Part shown: piece by piece, positions 32,895-41,647 of the stretch
Numbering within the stretch: the stretch's first letter is position 1
How the letters are laid out: the number at the start of each line of letters is the position of its first letter
Origin: Methylobacterium adhaesivum
Lineage (GTDB): Bacteria > Pseudomonadota > Alphaproteobacteria > Rhizobiales > Beijerinckiaceae
Direction of reading: 5' to 3'
DNA length: 49,348 nucleotides
Assembly (NCBI RefSeq): GCF_022179065.1
Contig: NZ_BPQD01000043.1
Location: forward strand, 1-49,348
Notes under the pieces: model-generated
Databases searched by the model: none
The model's input: the letters and a program-made list of their open reading frames with translations, nothing else
What the model was told of the DNA's origin: nothing
Made by a program: the position numbers and the translations under genes

Positions 32895-35240
32895 ATGCCC
32901 AGCGTCGCCGAAATCCTGATCCCGCTCGCGCTCGACAGCGCCTACAGCTACGCCGTGCCGGCCGGGCTCACCCTGGCGGTGGGCGACGTGGTGCAGATCC
33001 CGCTGGGCCCCCGCGAGACCGTCGGCGTGGTCTGGGGCGTGCGCCAGAGCCCGGGGGGGTCGAACCTGCGCCCGGTCACGGGCCGCCTCGACGTGCCGCC
33101 CCTCGCGGGTCCCTTGCGCGAACTCGTGGACTGGCTCGCCCGCTACACCCTGGCGCCGAAGGGCTCGGCGCTCGCCATGGCCCTGCGCCTGCCCGACGAG
33201 GCGGCGCAGGGCGAGACCGTGCGCATCGGCGTGCGCGCCTCGGGGCGTCCGCCCGCCCGCCCGACGGCGGCGCGCCTGAAGGTGCTCGGAGTCGCCGCCG
33301 ATGGCGCCCTGCGAGGTAAAAGCGCGCTCGCCAAGGAGGCCGGCGTGTCGCTCAGCGTGGTCGACGGCCTCATCGACGACGGCGCCCTGGAGGCGACGGC
33401 GCTCGCCCCCGAGCCCGTGGCGCTGCCGCCCGACCCCGATCACGCCCGCGTGCCCCTGTCGGAGGCACAGGCGGACGCCGTGCGCGACCTCATCGCGATG
33501 ATGAACCCGGCTCCCCCACCCGACGATCGGCCCGAGCCGTGTCTGTTGAACGGGGCGGGGCAGGGGGAGGCGCCCGGCTTGTCCGCAGAGGGCGCACACC
33601 TCGCCGAGACCCATCCCATCCAGGAGAGGCAGGCCGTCGCGGCTGCCGAAACCCATCACAAACTCACGACGGGCGTCGGCGACGAAACCTTCCGCGCGCC
33701 CACCATCCTCCTCGAAGGCGTCACCGGTTCGGGCAAGACGGAGGTGTATTTCGAGGCGGTGGCCGATTGCGTCCGGCGCGGGCGCCAGGCCCTTATCCTC
33801 ATGCCCGAGATCGCGCTGACGGCGCAGTTCCTCGACCGGTTCGCCGAACGCTTCGGCGTGCGCCCCGCCACCTGGCATTCGGGCATCGGCGGCAAGCGCC
33901 GCGAGCGCATCCGCGCCGGGGTGGCACTGGGCGAGATCGCCGTGGTGGTCGGCGCCCGCTCGGCCCTGTTCCTGCCCTTCGCCCATCTCGGCATCGTCGT
34001 CGTCGACGAGGAACACGAGGCGGCCTACAAGCAGGAAGACGGGGTGCATTACCACGCCCGCGACATGGCGGTGGTGCGCGGGCGCATCGAGAACTGCCCC
34101 GTGGTCCTGGCCTCGGCCACGCCCTCCATCGAGACGCGCGTGAACGCCGAGCGCGGGCGCTACCGCCACATCGTCCTGCCCGAACGCTTCGGCGGCCGCC
34201 GCCTGCCCGACATCACCGCCCTCGACATGCGCTCGGACAAGCCGGAGCGCGGCAGCTTCATCGCCCCCGCCCTCGTGGCCGCCGTGCGCGAGACGGTGGC
34301 GGCGGGCGATCAGGCGCTGCTGTTCCTCAACCGCCGGGGCTACGCGCCCCTCACCCTGTGCCGGGCCTGCGGCCACCGCTACCAGTGCCGCAACTGCTCG
34401 ACCTGGCTCGTGGAGCACCGCTTCCGCAAGGCCCTCGTGTGCCACCAGTGCGGCTATGCCGAGCGCCGTCCCGAGGCGTGTACGGAATGCGGCACCTTCG
34501 ACAATCTCACCCCCTGCGGCCCCGGCGTCGAGCGCATCGCCGAGGAGGTGACGGCGCTGTTTCCGGACAAACGCGTCATCGTCCTGTCGAGCGATTTTCC
34601 CGGCGGGGCCGAGCGCCTGCGGGCCGAACTCCAGACCGTGGCCGAGGGCGGGTGCGACATCGTCATCGGCACGCAGCTCGTGGCCAAGGGCCACAACTTT
34701 CCGCACCTCACGCTTGTCGGCGTCCTCGACGCCGATATCGGCCTGACCTCGGGCGATCCGCGCGCGGCCGAGCGCACCTTCCAGCTCCTGCAACAGGTCA
34801 CGGGCCGGGCCGGGCGTGGCGAGAAGCCGGGCCGCGCCCTGCTCCAGACCTTCCAGCCCGACCATCCGGTCATCGCCGCCCTCCTGTCGGGGGATGCGGA
34901 GCGCTTCTACGAGGAGGAGATCGCCGCCCGCGAGGCCGCCGGCCTGCCGCCGTTCGGGCGTCTGGCCGCCCTCATCGTCTCGGCCGCCGACCGTGCCGTC
35001 GCCGAGGCCCATGGACAGGCCCTCGCACGTGCCGCCGAGCCGCCGGAGGGCGTAATGGTGCTGGGGCCGGCGGAGGCGCCCCTCGCCCTCGTGCGCGGCC
35101 GCTACCGCTTCCGCCTGCTCGTGAAGACCGAACGGTCCGTCGACCTGCAGAGTTACCTGCGCGACTGGATCGCCCGCGGACCGAAGGTTCGCGGCAACGT
35201 GAAGGTCGCCATCGACGTCGACCCGCAGAGTTTTTTGTAG
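32895..35240 (+). CDS. priA: Primosomal replication restart helicase PriA
   Basis: PriA reloads the replisome at stalled forks. The 781-residue protein (ATG 32895; a GTG at 32889 is also in frame) has the 3'-DNA-binding domain (1-105), a winged helix, the helicase motif I GVTGSGKTEVYFE near 275, DEEHEAAYKQED (motif II), a zinc-binding module with eight cysteines (CRAC, CRNC, CHQC, CTEC) near 490-540, and motifs GTQLVAKGHNFPH and QQVTGRAGRG. Compared with the 732-residue E. coli enzyme, about 50 extra residues lie between the winged helix and motif I (about 200-255), Pro/Gly/Ala-rich and probably unstructured. Confidence 0.96.
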   Translation: MPSVAEILIPLALDSAYSYAVPAGLTLAVGDVVQIPLGPRETVGVVWGVRQSPGGSNLRPVTGRLDVPPLAGPLRELVDWLARYTLAPKGSALAMALRLPDEAAQGETVRIGVRASGRPPARPTAARLKVLGVAADGALRGKSALAKEAGVSLSVVDGLIDDGALEATALAPEPVALPPDPDHARVPLSEAQADAVRDLIAMMNPAPPPDDRPEPCLLNGAGQGEAPGLSAEGAHLAETHPIQERQAVAAAETHHKLTTGVGDETFRAPTILLEGVTGSGKTEVYFEAVADCVRRGRQALILMPEIALTAQFLDRFAERFGVRPATWHSGIGGKRRERIRAGVALGEIAVVVGARSALFLPFAHLGIVVVDEEHEAAYKQEDGVHYHARDMAVVRGRIENCPVVLASATPSIETRVNAERGRYRHIVLPERFGGRRLPDITALDMRSDKPERGSFIAPALVAAVRETVAAGDQALLFLNRRGYAPLTLCRACGHRYQCRNCSTWLVEHRFRKALVCHQCGYAERRPEACTECGTFDNLTPCGPGVERIAEEVTALFPDKRVIVLSSDFPGGAERLRAELQTVAEGGCDIVIGTQLVAKGHNFPHLTLVGVLDADIGLTSGDPRAAERTFQLLQQVTGRAGRGEKPGRALLQTFQPDHPVIAALLSGDAERFYEEEIAAREAAGLPPFGRLAALIVSAADRAVAEAHGQALARAAEPPEGVMVLGPAEAPLALVRGRYRFRLLVKTERSVDLQSYLRDWIARGPKVRGNVKVAIDVDPQSFL

Positions 35241-35351
35241 GATCGCCTCGCAATGCGCGACGCGCCACAATGCTTCTCAGGTTCTGTGAAAGACGCCCCC
35301 TCGGGTCCGCCGTTCGCAGGGTGCGTTCGACCCTTCCAAGGAGTGCTGCAC

Positions 35352-35711
35352 ATGCTGACCTACACGAAGAAGCCGGACGCGAACGTCGCCGAGATCGTGG
35401 TCGACGGCCAGATCACCGATGCCGACATGAACACCGTCATCACCGCTATGCAGGCCGACCTCGACAAGGGCGGCAAGCTGAAACTTCTGGAAGATGTCCG
35501 GGACTTCAAGGGCATGGAGCCGGCGGCGTTCTTCAAGGACCCGCGCTTCGGCCTCGCCATGATGAAGGGCGTGAGCCACGTGGCCCTCGTCACCGATGCG
35601 TCGTGGCTGCGGATGATCGCCGATACCTTCGGCAAGGTCTCGCCGGCCACGATCAAGACCTTCGACCGCGCGCATATCGAAGAGGCGCGGACCTGGCTCG
35701 CGAGCGCCTGA
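35352..35711 (+). CDS. SpoIIAA/STAS-like domain protein
   Basis: A 119-residue single-domain protein of the SpoIIAA-like (STAS-fold, PF11964 type) group: VAEIVVDGQITDADMNTVITAM, then KLLEDVRDFKGMEPAAFFKD, VSHVALVTDASWLRMIADTFG and HIEEARTWLAS, all read in parts. These soluble proteins are often linked to stress or lipid-carrier roles, but no firm function is known. AAGGAG lies 9-14 nt before ATG 35352. It stands alone, convergent with the next gene with stops 1 nt apart. Confidence 0.85.
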   Translation: MLTYTKKPDANVAEIVVDGQITDADMNTVITAMQADLDKGGKLKLLEDVRDFKGMEPAAFFKDPRFGLAMMKGVSHVALVTDASWLRMIADTFGKVSPATIKTFDRAHIEEARTWLASA

Positions 35712-35712
35712 G

Positions 35713-36105
35713 TTACTCCGCCTGGGCGGTGCGCGTCGGCTGACGCCGCGCCGTCCAGCGGCCCGAGCACAGGGACGAGACCTTCCAGGTGCCGCCGCCG
35801 GAACTCGCCTGCAGCCGGCCCGAGACCGCGCCCGTGGCGGAGCCGTTGGTGACGCTGAGGCCGACGGTGCCGTCCGGCCCGACGCGACCCGACAGGCTGG
35901 CGTTCTGCCCAGAGACGAGACGCACCTGCCCGTCCCGGACGGACACCGAGTAGCTGTAGCGGCTGTCGCACACCATGCCGCTCTCCGTGACGAGGTCCAC
36001 CGACCACGCGCCGTTGAAGGACACGGCCTCGCGGGCCGTCGCCGGAACCATGGCGGGCGCGGAGAGGCCGGCTCCAAGTGCCAGAATCGCGGCAAGTTTC
36101 AGCAT
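35713..36105 (-). CDS. Small secreted beta-rich protein of unknown function
   Basis: I do not recognise a named family. The 130-residue precursor has a signal peptide (about 1-25, cleaved near ATA), then FNGAWSVDLVTESGMVC, SYSVSVRDGQVRLVSGQNAS, a Gly/Ser/Val-rich strand region and TWKVSSLCSGRWTARR. Two cysteines (about 46 and 113) may form a disulfide. Alternating strands suggest a small periplasmic beta-sandwich. Its stop is next to that of the convergent STAS-like gene. Confidence 0.75.
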   Translation of the reverse strand: MLKLAAILALGAGLSAPAMVPATAREAVSFNGAWSVDLVTESGMVCDSRYSYSVSVRDGQVRLVSGQNASLSGRVGPDGTVGLSVTNGSATGAVSGRLQASSGGGTWKVSSLCSGRWTARRQPTRTAQAE

Positions 36106-36222
36106 GCGTCATCCTTCGGCAAACGGGCTCAACCCAGCTCAAGCCGTGTCCGGCCGAGCTGCATTCCAAGCAAACGATCTCTTATGAGTGTCGCCAGCAT
36201 ACGGATCGAAGCGGCAGGAATG

Positions 36223-36234
36223 TGACGCGCGTCA
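36223..36234. promoter_or_regulatory. 12-bp perfect palindrome upstream of the secreted protein gene
   Basis: TGACGCGCGTCA is a perfect palindrome; with the preceding TG it reads TGTGA-N6-TCATC, similar to a CRP/FNR-type site (TGTGA-N6-TCACA). It lies about 120 bp upstream of the minus-strand gene starting at 36105, in a 255-bp gap (36106-36360) otherwise without a recognisable feature. Confidence 0.35.
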
Positions 36235-36360
36235 TCGATCCGTCGCGAACACTATGCGTTCGCCCGGATGAACCCGCGATGACTGTTCGAAGCTTGGCTT
36301 TTCGTCGCGCTGATGGGGGTGGCGGCGCAGGAAGACCGTTCCCGCGCGATCTCGCGTCGC

Positions 36361-37419
36361 TTACCGGTCGTAATAGGCCTGAAGCGCCGCCCGGTCCTTG
36401 GTCTGGGCCACCGCCAGGAGGGCGAGCACCCGGGCCTTGTCGGGGGTCAGGTCGTCGGCGAACACCGCCCCGGCCTTGAGCAGGGTGTTGCCACCGCCCT
36501 TGAACCCGTACACCGGCAGGGCGCGGCCGTTATAGACCTTGGTCGCCACGACGACGGGCACGCCTTTGGCGATGGCGTACTGGATCGCGTCGTGCATCGC
36601 CGCGTTCACGTTGCCGAAGCCGTAGGCTTCCACCACGATGGCCTCGGCGCCCCCATCGGCGGACTGGCGCACCTGGGCGCCGTCCGTTCCCGCATACATG
36701 GCGACGAGATCGATGCGCGGCATGCGCTCGGGAATCGGCAGGGTCTGCCGGCGCAGGGATTTGCGCGAGAACACCACCCGGTCCTCGTCGACGTAGCCGA
36801 GTGTCCCGGCGTCGCCCGAGTTGAAGGTCTCGACGTTGCTCGTGTGGGTCTTGCGCACCTCGCGGGCGGCGTTGATGTGGTGGTTGAGGGTCACCGTCAC
36901 GCCCATGTCGGTGGCGTCGGGCGACAGGATCTGGCGCACGGCGTTGAGGAGGTTGCGGCTCCCGTCCGCGTCGGCATCGGACGCGTTGCGCTGGGCCCCC
37001 ACCATCACCACCGGCTTCGCGCTGCGCAGGGTCAGGTCGAGGAAATAGGCCGTCTGGTCGAGGGTGTCGGTGCCGTGCAGAACGACGGCCCCGGCAATAT
37101 CCGGCCGGGCGAGCAGTTCGTCGACCTTGCGCGACAGGCCCGGCCAGAGGTCCGGCCCCATGTAGTCGCTCGGCACGTTGCTGAATTCGGTCACCTCGAT
37201 ACGGGCGACGTCGGCGAGCTTGGGCACGGCCCCGACGAGGTCGGCGCCCGACAGGGCCGGCACCGGCGCGCCCGTCACGGGATCGTTCTTCATCGCGATG
37301 GTGCCGCCGGTGGCGACGATGGCGATGAGCGGACGCTCGGTGGCGGAGCTGGTCATGGTGGTCAGGGCCCAGGCGAACAGGGCCGGGGCGGCGTGACGAA
37401 GGATGGCCTGTGTCAACAT
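36361..37419 (-). CDS. ansB: Type II L-asparaginase, exported
   Basis: Periplasmic asparaginase/glutaminase converting asparagine to aspartate and ammonia. The 352-residue precursor has a signal peptide (about 1-26) before ERPLIAIVATGGTIA, with the nucleophile threonine region at 37-40. The second active-site segment VVLHGTDTLDQTAYFLDLT, MVGAQRNASDADADGSRNLL and the C-terminal GFGNVN region are all present. Signal peptide plus motifs indicate the high-affinity type II form. It is separated from the Trm112-like gene by 36 bp on the same strand. Confidence 0.93.
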   Translation of the reverse strand: MLTQAILRHAAPALFAWALTTMTSSATERPLIAIVATGGTIAMKNDPVTGAPVPALSGADLVGAVPKLADVARIEVTEFSNVPSDYMGPDLWPGLSRKVDELLARPDIAGAVVLHGTDTLDQTAYFLDLTLRSAKPVVMVGAQRNASDADADGSRNLLNAVRQILSPDATDMGVTVTLNHHINAAREVRKTHTSNVETFNSGDAGTLGYVDEDRVVFSRKSLRRQTLPIPERMPRIDLVAMYAGTDGAQVRQSADGGAEAIVVEAYGFGNVNAAMHDAIQYAIAKGVPVVVATKVYNGRALPVYGFKGGGNTLLKAGAVFADDLTPDKARVLALLAVAQTKDRAALQAYYDR

Positions 37420-37455
37420 GATGCGCGCCCTGGCTGCGTGGAGGGGAGGGGACGG

Positions 37456-37662
37456 TCAGTCGGTCAGGGGCCGTGCCTCTTCGGGCAGCATGATCGGAAT
37501 GCCGTCGCGGATCGGGTAGGCGAGCTTGGCCGAACGGCTGATCAGCTCCTGGCGGGCGACGTCGTAGTCGAGGGTGTCCTTGGTCAGGGGGCAGACCAGG
37601 AGTTCGAGGAGCTTCGGGTCGACGCGGGTCGCCTCGACCGGGCTCTGGGTATCATCGGCCAT
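37456..37662 (-). CDS. Trm112-like small protein (YcaR type)
   Basis: A Trm112/UPF0434 family protein of 68 residues from ATG 37662, with GAAGGA just upstream; a start at 37680 would add six residues. The core is [20 protein letters not shown] followed by [26 protein letters not shown], read in parts. Only one cysteine remains where zinc-binding members have CPxC, so metal binding is unlikely. Family members activate methyltransferases or accompany lipid A and peptidoglycan genes; the partner here is unknown. Confidence 0.9.
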   Translation of the reverse strand: MADDTQSPVEATRVDPKLLELLVCPLTKDTLDYDVARQELISRSAKLAYPIRDGIPIMLPEEARPLTD

Positions 37663-37686
37663 GGCCGTTCCTTCTCGCACGCGCGA

Positions 37687-38355
37687 TCATTGCAGGGTGG
37701 GCTCGGAGCCCGAACCCCGCACCAACTCCATTTCGGTCACCGCGATCAAGACCTCTGCCCGCGTCTTGAGGTCGGGCGCCTCCAGCATCGCCTGCTTTTC
37801 GCGGGCGCCGAACGGGCTCATCATGCACAGGGCGTTGACCAGGGCCTCGTTGGGGGCCTCATCGATCCCGGCCCAATCGACCTTGAGATCGTTCACCTCG
37901 ACGAAGTCCTTCAGGGCCTTGAGCACCCCGTCGCGATCCACGGCGTCCTCGCCCGCGCGGGGCTCGAAATCGATGGCGAAGTCCTCGTACGACACCTGGC
38001 ACCGGCGGTAGCGCGAGGCCACCGCCATCTCGCTCTCGACCCGGAACCGAGAAATCCCCGTGAGCGAGATGAGGTAGCGCCCGTCCCCGGTCTCGGCGAA
38101 CTGGGTGATGCGCCCGGCGCAGCCGACCCGGAACAGCTTCGGGGTCATGGGAGACGCGCCGCCCTCCACGTCGGGCTGGATCATGCCGATGATCCGGTCC
38201 GTGCGCAGGGCATCGTCCACCATGGCGAGGTAGCGCGGCTCGAAGATGTTCAGCGGCATCTGTCCGCGGGGCAGGAGCAGGGCGCCGGGCAGGGGGAAGA
38301 CCGGGATGACACCGGGGCAATCGGCCGGTCCCTTGTAGCCCGCATGCGTGCTCAT
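37687..38355 (-). CDS. Lon N-terminal domain (LON substrate-binding) protein
   Basis: A stand-alone PF02190-type domain of 222 residues, without ATPase or protease parts: IPVFPLPGALLLPRGQMPLNIFEPRYLAMVDDAL near 17-50 (read in parts), VGCAGRITQFAETGDGRYLISLTGISRFRV, and a helical C terminus. Family members may bind unfolded protein or help peptide handling; function is unproven. Start ATG 38355 removes a basic, non-homologous extension. It lies 43 bp after the CnoX-like gene and 24 bp before the Trm112-like gene, so an operon is likely. Confidence 0.9.
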   Translation of the reverse strand: MSTHAGYKGPADCPGVIPVFPLPGALLLPRGQMPLNIFEPRYLAMVDDALRTDRIIGMIQPDVEGGASPMTPKLFRVGCAGRITQFAETGDGRYLISLTGISRFRVESEMAVASRYRRCQVSYEDFAIDFEPRAGEDAVDRDGVLKALKDFVEVNDLKVDWAGIDEAPNEALVNALCMMSPFGAREKQAMLEAPDLKTRAEVLIAVTEMELVRGSGSEPTLQ

Positions 38356-38398
38356 CACGTCGCCCCGTCGGTTCGATGGATCACGCCAAAATTCACTG

Positions 38399-39292
38399 TC
38401 ACGCAAAGACCAGCGTCGACAACCGGCGCCGGCCCCGGATCGAGGCCTTGTCCATGAGGCCCCAGGCCTCAAAGAAGGTGAGGAGCTGCTTGCGCGCCGC
38501 GCCCTCGTTCCAGGCCCGGTCCCGCCGCTCGATCTCGATGAGCTGGTCCACGGCCTCGTCACGCTTGTTCAGGCCGTTGAGGCCAAGCGCCAGGTCGAAG
38601 CGGGCCTGGTGATCGGCGGGATCAGCCTCGATCCGCCGTTGGAACTCACCGAGATCGCCGAGTTCGGCGGCCTTCTCGGCGAGATCCAAGGCGGCACGCA
38701 CACCGACGAGCGCCGGGTCGTTCGCCTTCTCGGCCGGTGCCAGGGCCAGGACCTCCCGGGCCTTGTCGATGGCGCCGAGGTCGAGCTGAAGCTTGGCCAG
38801 CGCCGCGATGGCGGTGATGTTCTCGGGCTCCTCGGTGAGAACCGCGGCATAGAGCTGGGCGGCTCCTGCGGTGTCGCCCACACCCAGCATCGCGTCGGCC
38901 TCGGAGAGGGCTTCCTCAATGGGGGAGGGGCCGGCGGGGCCGGCGAGACGCCCGATGAAGTCCTTGATCTGGGCCTCCGGCACGGCGCCCATGAACCCGT
39001 CCACGGGCTGCCCCTTGTCGAAGGCGATGACGGCGGGGATCGACTGGATGCCGAGCTGGCCGGCGATGGAGGGATGCTCGTCGATGTTCATCTTCACGAG
39101 CTTGACGGCGCCGGCGGCGGCCTGGACCACCTTCTCCAGCACGGGCGCCAGCTGCTTGCACGGGCCGCACCACGGCGCCCAGAAATCCACCAGCACGGGC
39201 TGCTGCATGGATTCGGCGATCACGTCCTGGCGGAAGCTCGCCGTGGTGACGTCCTTGATCGGATCGCCCGCCTGGGGCGCGTCGTTCAGCAT
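38399..39292 (-). CDS. cnoX: CnoX/YbbN-type thioredoxin-TPR co-chaperone
   Basis: CnoX is a chaperedoxin that holds oxidised clients and passes them to GroEL or DnaK. The 297-residue protein has a thioredoxin domain (about 10-115) with active site WCGPC at 41-45 and the cis-proline in IQSIPAVIAFDKG, followed by TPR-like helices (about 125-285), for example AAQLYAAVLTEEPENITAIAALAKL in parts. Both active-site cysteines are present, unlike E. coli CnoX, so redox activity is plausible. It leads the CnoX - Lon N-domain - Trm112-like group. Confidence 0.92.
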   Translation of the reverse strand: MLNDAPQAGDPIKDVTTASFRQDVIAESMQQPVLVDFWAPWCGPCKQLAPVLEKVVQAAAGAVKLVKMNIDEHPSIAGQLGIQSIPAVIAFDKGQPVDGFMGAVPEAQIKDFIGRLAGPAGPSPIEEALSEADAMLGVGDTAGAAQLYAAVLTEEPENITAIAALAKLQLDLGAIDKAREVLALAPAEKANDPALVGVRAALDLAEKAAELGDLGEFQRRIEADPADHQARFDLALGLNGLNKRDEAVDQLIEIERRDRAWNEGAARKQLLTFFEAWGLMDKASIRGRRRLSTLVFA

Positions 39293-39428
39293 CGGGTCCT
39301 CGAAACGTCGTCAGAAGTGTTGGGGCTCGGGCGGGTCTGTCCGCCCGCGTGCCCGTCCGTCAAGGGATGGTTGCGCTCTGGCGAGGCAATTCCCCTCCCG
39401 TTAGGTCCCCGCCGTCACGCCCCTCCCA

Positions 39429-39896
39429 TCAGGGCGCCGGCGCGCCGGCGGGCGCCTTCGTGTCGGTGACGAAGGTGCCCGCGTAGGCGCCCTTGGCGGC
39501 GTTGGCCTCGCAGGTGATGGCGGTCTTGCCCGGCGCCGGTGTGCTGAACGTGCAGGCCCCCACCGCCACGAGGGGGCCTTGGACCACGCCGTCCTTCGTG
39601 GTCTCGCTCGGGATCACGAGGTTGATGGGCTGGAGTGGGTCGGTCTCCTCCGTGCGCTCCTGTTGGGCGCCGTTGCCGCTGAAGCTGAGGGACCGTCCGT
39701 CGGCCGCGAAGTCGAAACTGGTGCGGCTGCGCGAGACGGTGTTCATAAGCGTGCCCTTGCAGGTCGCGGTCACGTCCTGGCCGGCGATCACGAGTTTCTC
39801 GCAGCGCCCCTCGAGCTTGACCGCCGTCTGCGCCAGGGCGGGACCGGCGAGCAGCAGGGGGGCGAAGGCGAGGGCGAGGCGCAGGGCGTAAGTCAT
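39429..39896 (-). CDS. Secreted protein of unknown function
   Basis: Not recognised. The start at ATG 39896 gives a 155-residue precursor with a clear signal peptide (MTYALRLALAFAPLLLAGPALAQ in parts, about 1-23). The mature part is beta-rich with four cysteines in two pairs: GRCEKLVIAGQDVTATCKG and VGACTFS with AITCEANAAKG. It also contains a predicted central strand region FDFAADGRSLSFSG. Periplasmic location with two disulfides is inferred. An upstream start at 39944 would add residues before the signal and is unlikely. Confidence 0.75.
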   Translation of the reverse strand: MTYALRLALAFAPLLLAGPALAQTAVKLEGRCEKLVIAGQDVTATCKGTLMNTVSRSRTSFDFAADGRSLSFSGNGAQQERTEETDPLQPINLVIPSETTKDGVVQGPLVAVGACTFSTPAPGKTAITCEANAAKGAYAGTFVTDTKAPAGAPAP

Positions 39897-40062
39897 GAGG
39901 CAGATGTATGGTGGCGTCCCGATCTGTCGAGGGGGCCGGACCACCTCTCTTGTTCGGCCGCGCTTGGATGTTTCTCAAGAAACTCCCGTCCTGCCGTCGT
40001 GTTCTGACCGCGGATCGACGGGGGCCGCGAGTTTCGAGGGGCGTTCCGAGCCGCCTTGTCCC

Positions 40063-40995
40063 TCAGGCGGCTTGCGGCGTCGCGCCGTCCCCCGGCACGT
40101 CCTTCTGAAAGGCGCGGATGTCGAAGCGGTCGTCCGGCACGCGGGTGAGGAAGCGCTCGGCCATCTCGAACAGCAGTAGGTCGGGCCGCACCGCTTCGAT
40201 GTAGGTCCAGTCGAGGCTCGACGACCACACGAAATGCACCTCGCGGAACGTCTCGGCCAGCAGCCCCGTGAGCATGATCGGCGCGAAATGCGCGTAGGAA
40301 TCACCGAACAGCACCACCGTGCGCGGATCGGCACCGGGGGTGTCGTTGCGGTAGACCACATGGGCGCCGACATGGAGGTCGGGCGCGCGTCCGGCTGCCT
40401 CGTAGGCCTCCACGAGGGGGCTGGCGTAGTGGCGGTGCGCGTCGCGGTCGATGATGCCGTGGCTCGCCGTCTCGGTGGGGGCCGCCGGCAGCTTGTCGCC
40501 GAGATCGCGCACCCGCGTCGTCTCGAAGCGCGGACGCGCGAAGAGGTCGGCGGGCGGCACCGCGCCGCAGGCCCGCAGCAGGGTGCGGTAGGCGAACAGG
40601 CAGCCGTCGTAGTTCCAGTGGGTGTCCGTGCGGTAGTAGAGCGGCACGGGGCCATCGCGGGCGGCCCGCATCGGCCCGAGGAGATCGACATAGGCCGGGT
40701 TGTCGATGAGGCGGCGGGCCAGCCACCGGGCCGGCGAGCGCCGCGCATCGAAGCCGAGCCCGTCCGTGCGGTCGTCGTAGACGGAGAGCTTTTCCGGCAC
40801 GAGGGTGTGGACGTAGCGGATGCCGAGGCCGCGCGCCCGGGCTGCCCGGGCCTCGATGAGCTTCGTCCAGGCCCGCAGGCGCCACCACCGCGCGGGGGTC
40901 GCGCGATATTGCGCGAGCACGCCGTTGCTGCCTCCGATCAGGAAGAGCCAACCCTCCCGCCCCACATGGACGATCTCCCGGTGTTTTCGACGCAT
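40063..40995 (-). CDS. AlgX/AlgJ-like SGNH-hydrolase-fold protein
   Basis: Related to the AlgX/AlgJ/DltD-type SGNH acetyltransferase domain (PF16822-like). The 310-residue protein has GREGWLFLIGGSN at the start, the catalytic DTHWN motif at 124-128 (YRTDTHWNYDG) and the SGNH serine block GDSYAHF at 231-237. No clear signal peptide or membrane anchor is visible, which is odd, since known relatives act in the periplasm on alginate or similar glycans. It stands alone, divergent from a 2'-5' RNA ligase gene; the substrate is unknown. Confidence 0.8.
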   Translation of the reverse strand: MRRKHREIVHVGREGWLFLIGGSNGVLAQYRATPARWWRLRAWTKLIEARAARARGLGIRYVHTLVPEKLSVYDDRTDGLGFDARRSPARWLARRLIDNPAYVDLLGPMRAARDGPVPLYYRTDTHWNYDGCLFAYRTLLRACGAVPPADLFARPRFETTRVRDLGDKLPAAPTETASHGIIDRDAHRHYASPLVEAYEAAGRAPDLHVGAHVVYRNDTPGADPRTVVLFGDSYAHFAPIMLTGLLAETFREVHFVWSSSLDWTYIEAVRPDLLLFEMAERFLTRVPDDRFDIRAFQKDVPGDGATPQAA

Positions 40996-41079
40996 GGCGG
41001 GCTGTCTAGACGGCCCGTGTCGTCCTGAACAGGCCGGGACTGGACCCCGGCCCCCCGCCGCGCCATCTGCTCAACCATC

Positions 41080-41610
41080 ATGACGAACATCGACGCGACG
41101 CCCGATCCCCTCATCCTCACGCTGGAGTTCGACGCGCCGACCTTCGCGTTCTTCGACGACCTGCGGCGGCAACACTTTCCCGCCGCCCTCAACAAGATTC
41201 CCGCCCACGTCACCCTGTTCCACCACCTGCCGGGACCCGACGCGCCGGGCATCGCCGAAACCGTGGCGGCGCTGGCCCGCGTGGAGGCGCCCCCAATGGT
41301 CGCCGTGACGGGGCTGCGCTTCCTCGGGCGCGGTGTCGCCTACACCCTGGAATCCGCCGGCCTCTCGGCTTTCCGCGGTCGCCTCGCCCGTGAGTTCGCC
41401 GCCGGTCTGACCGCCCAGGATGCCCAGGGCTGGCGCCCGCACGTCACGATCCAGAACAAGGTGGCGCCGGGCGAGGCCCGCGCCTTGCTCGCCGCGCGGG
41501 AGGCCGCGTTCGCGCCCTTCAGCTTCACGGCGCCCGGCCTCGTGTTGTGGCGCTATCTCGGCGGTCCCTGGGAACGCCGGGCGACCTTCGCGTTTGGAGA
41601 GAACCGATGA
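41080..41610 (+). CDS. 2'-5' RNA ligase family (2H phosphoesterase) protein
   Basis: A 2H phosphoesterase superfamily member of 176 residues with both catalytic HxT motifs, HVT at 43-45 (PAHVTLFHHLPG) and HVT at 121-123 (RPHVTIQNKV), the correct spacing for the bilobed fold. Relatives (ThpR/LigT) act on 2'-3' cyclic phosphate ends of RNA or cyclic nucleotides. ATG 41080 starts directly before the first strand. The next gene begins 37 bp downstream. Confidence 0.9.
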   Translation: MTNIDATPDPLILTLEFDAPTFAFFDDLRRQHFPAALNKIPAHVTLFHHLPGPDAPGIAETVAALARVEAPPMVAVTGLRFLGRGVAYTLESAGLSAFRGRLAREFAAGLTAQDAQGWRPHVTIQNKVAPGEARALLAAREAAFAPFSFTAPGLVLWRYLGGPWERRATFAFGENR

Positions 41611-41647
41611 TCCCCTCCACCCGCATTCAGAGCTTCCAGGCAGCGCG

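Noticed and set aside
36313-38457. A 714-codon plus-strand open frame opposite asparaginase, Trm112-like and Lon-domain genes
   Set aside because: It spans three recognisable minus-strand genes and has repetitive Gly/His/Gln composition without domains.
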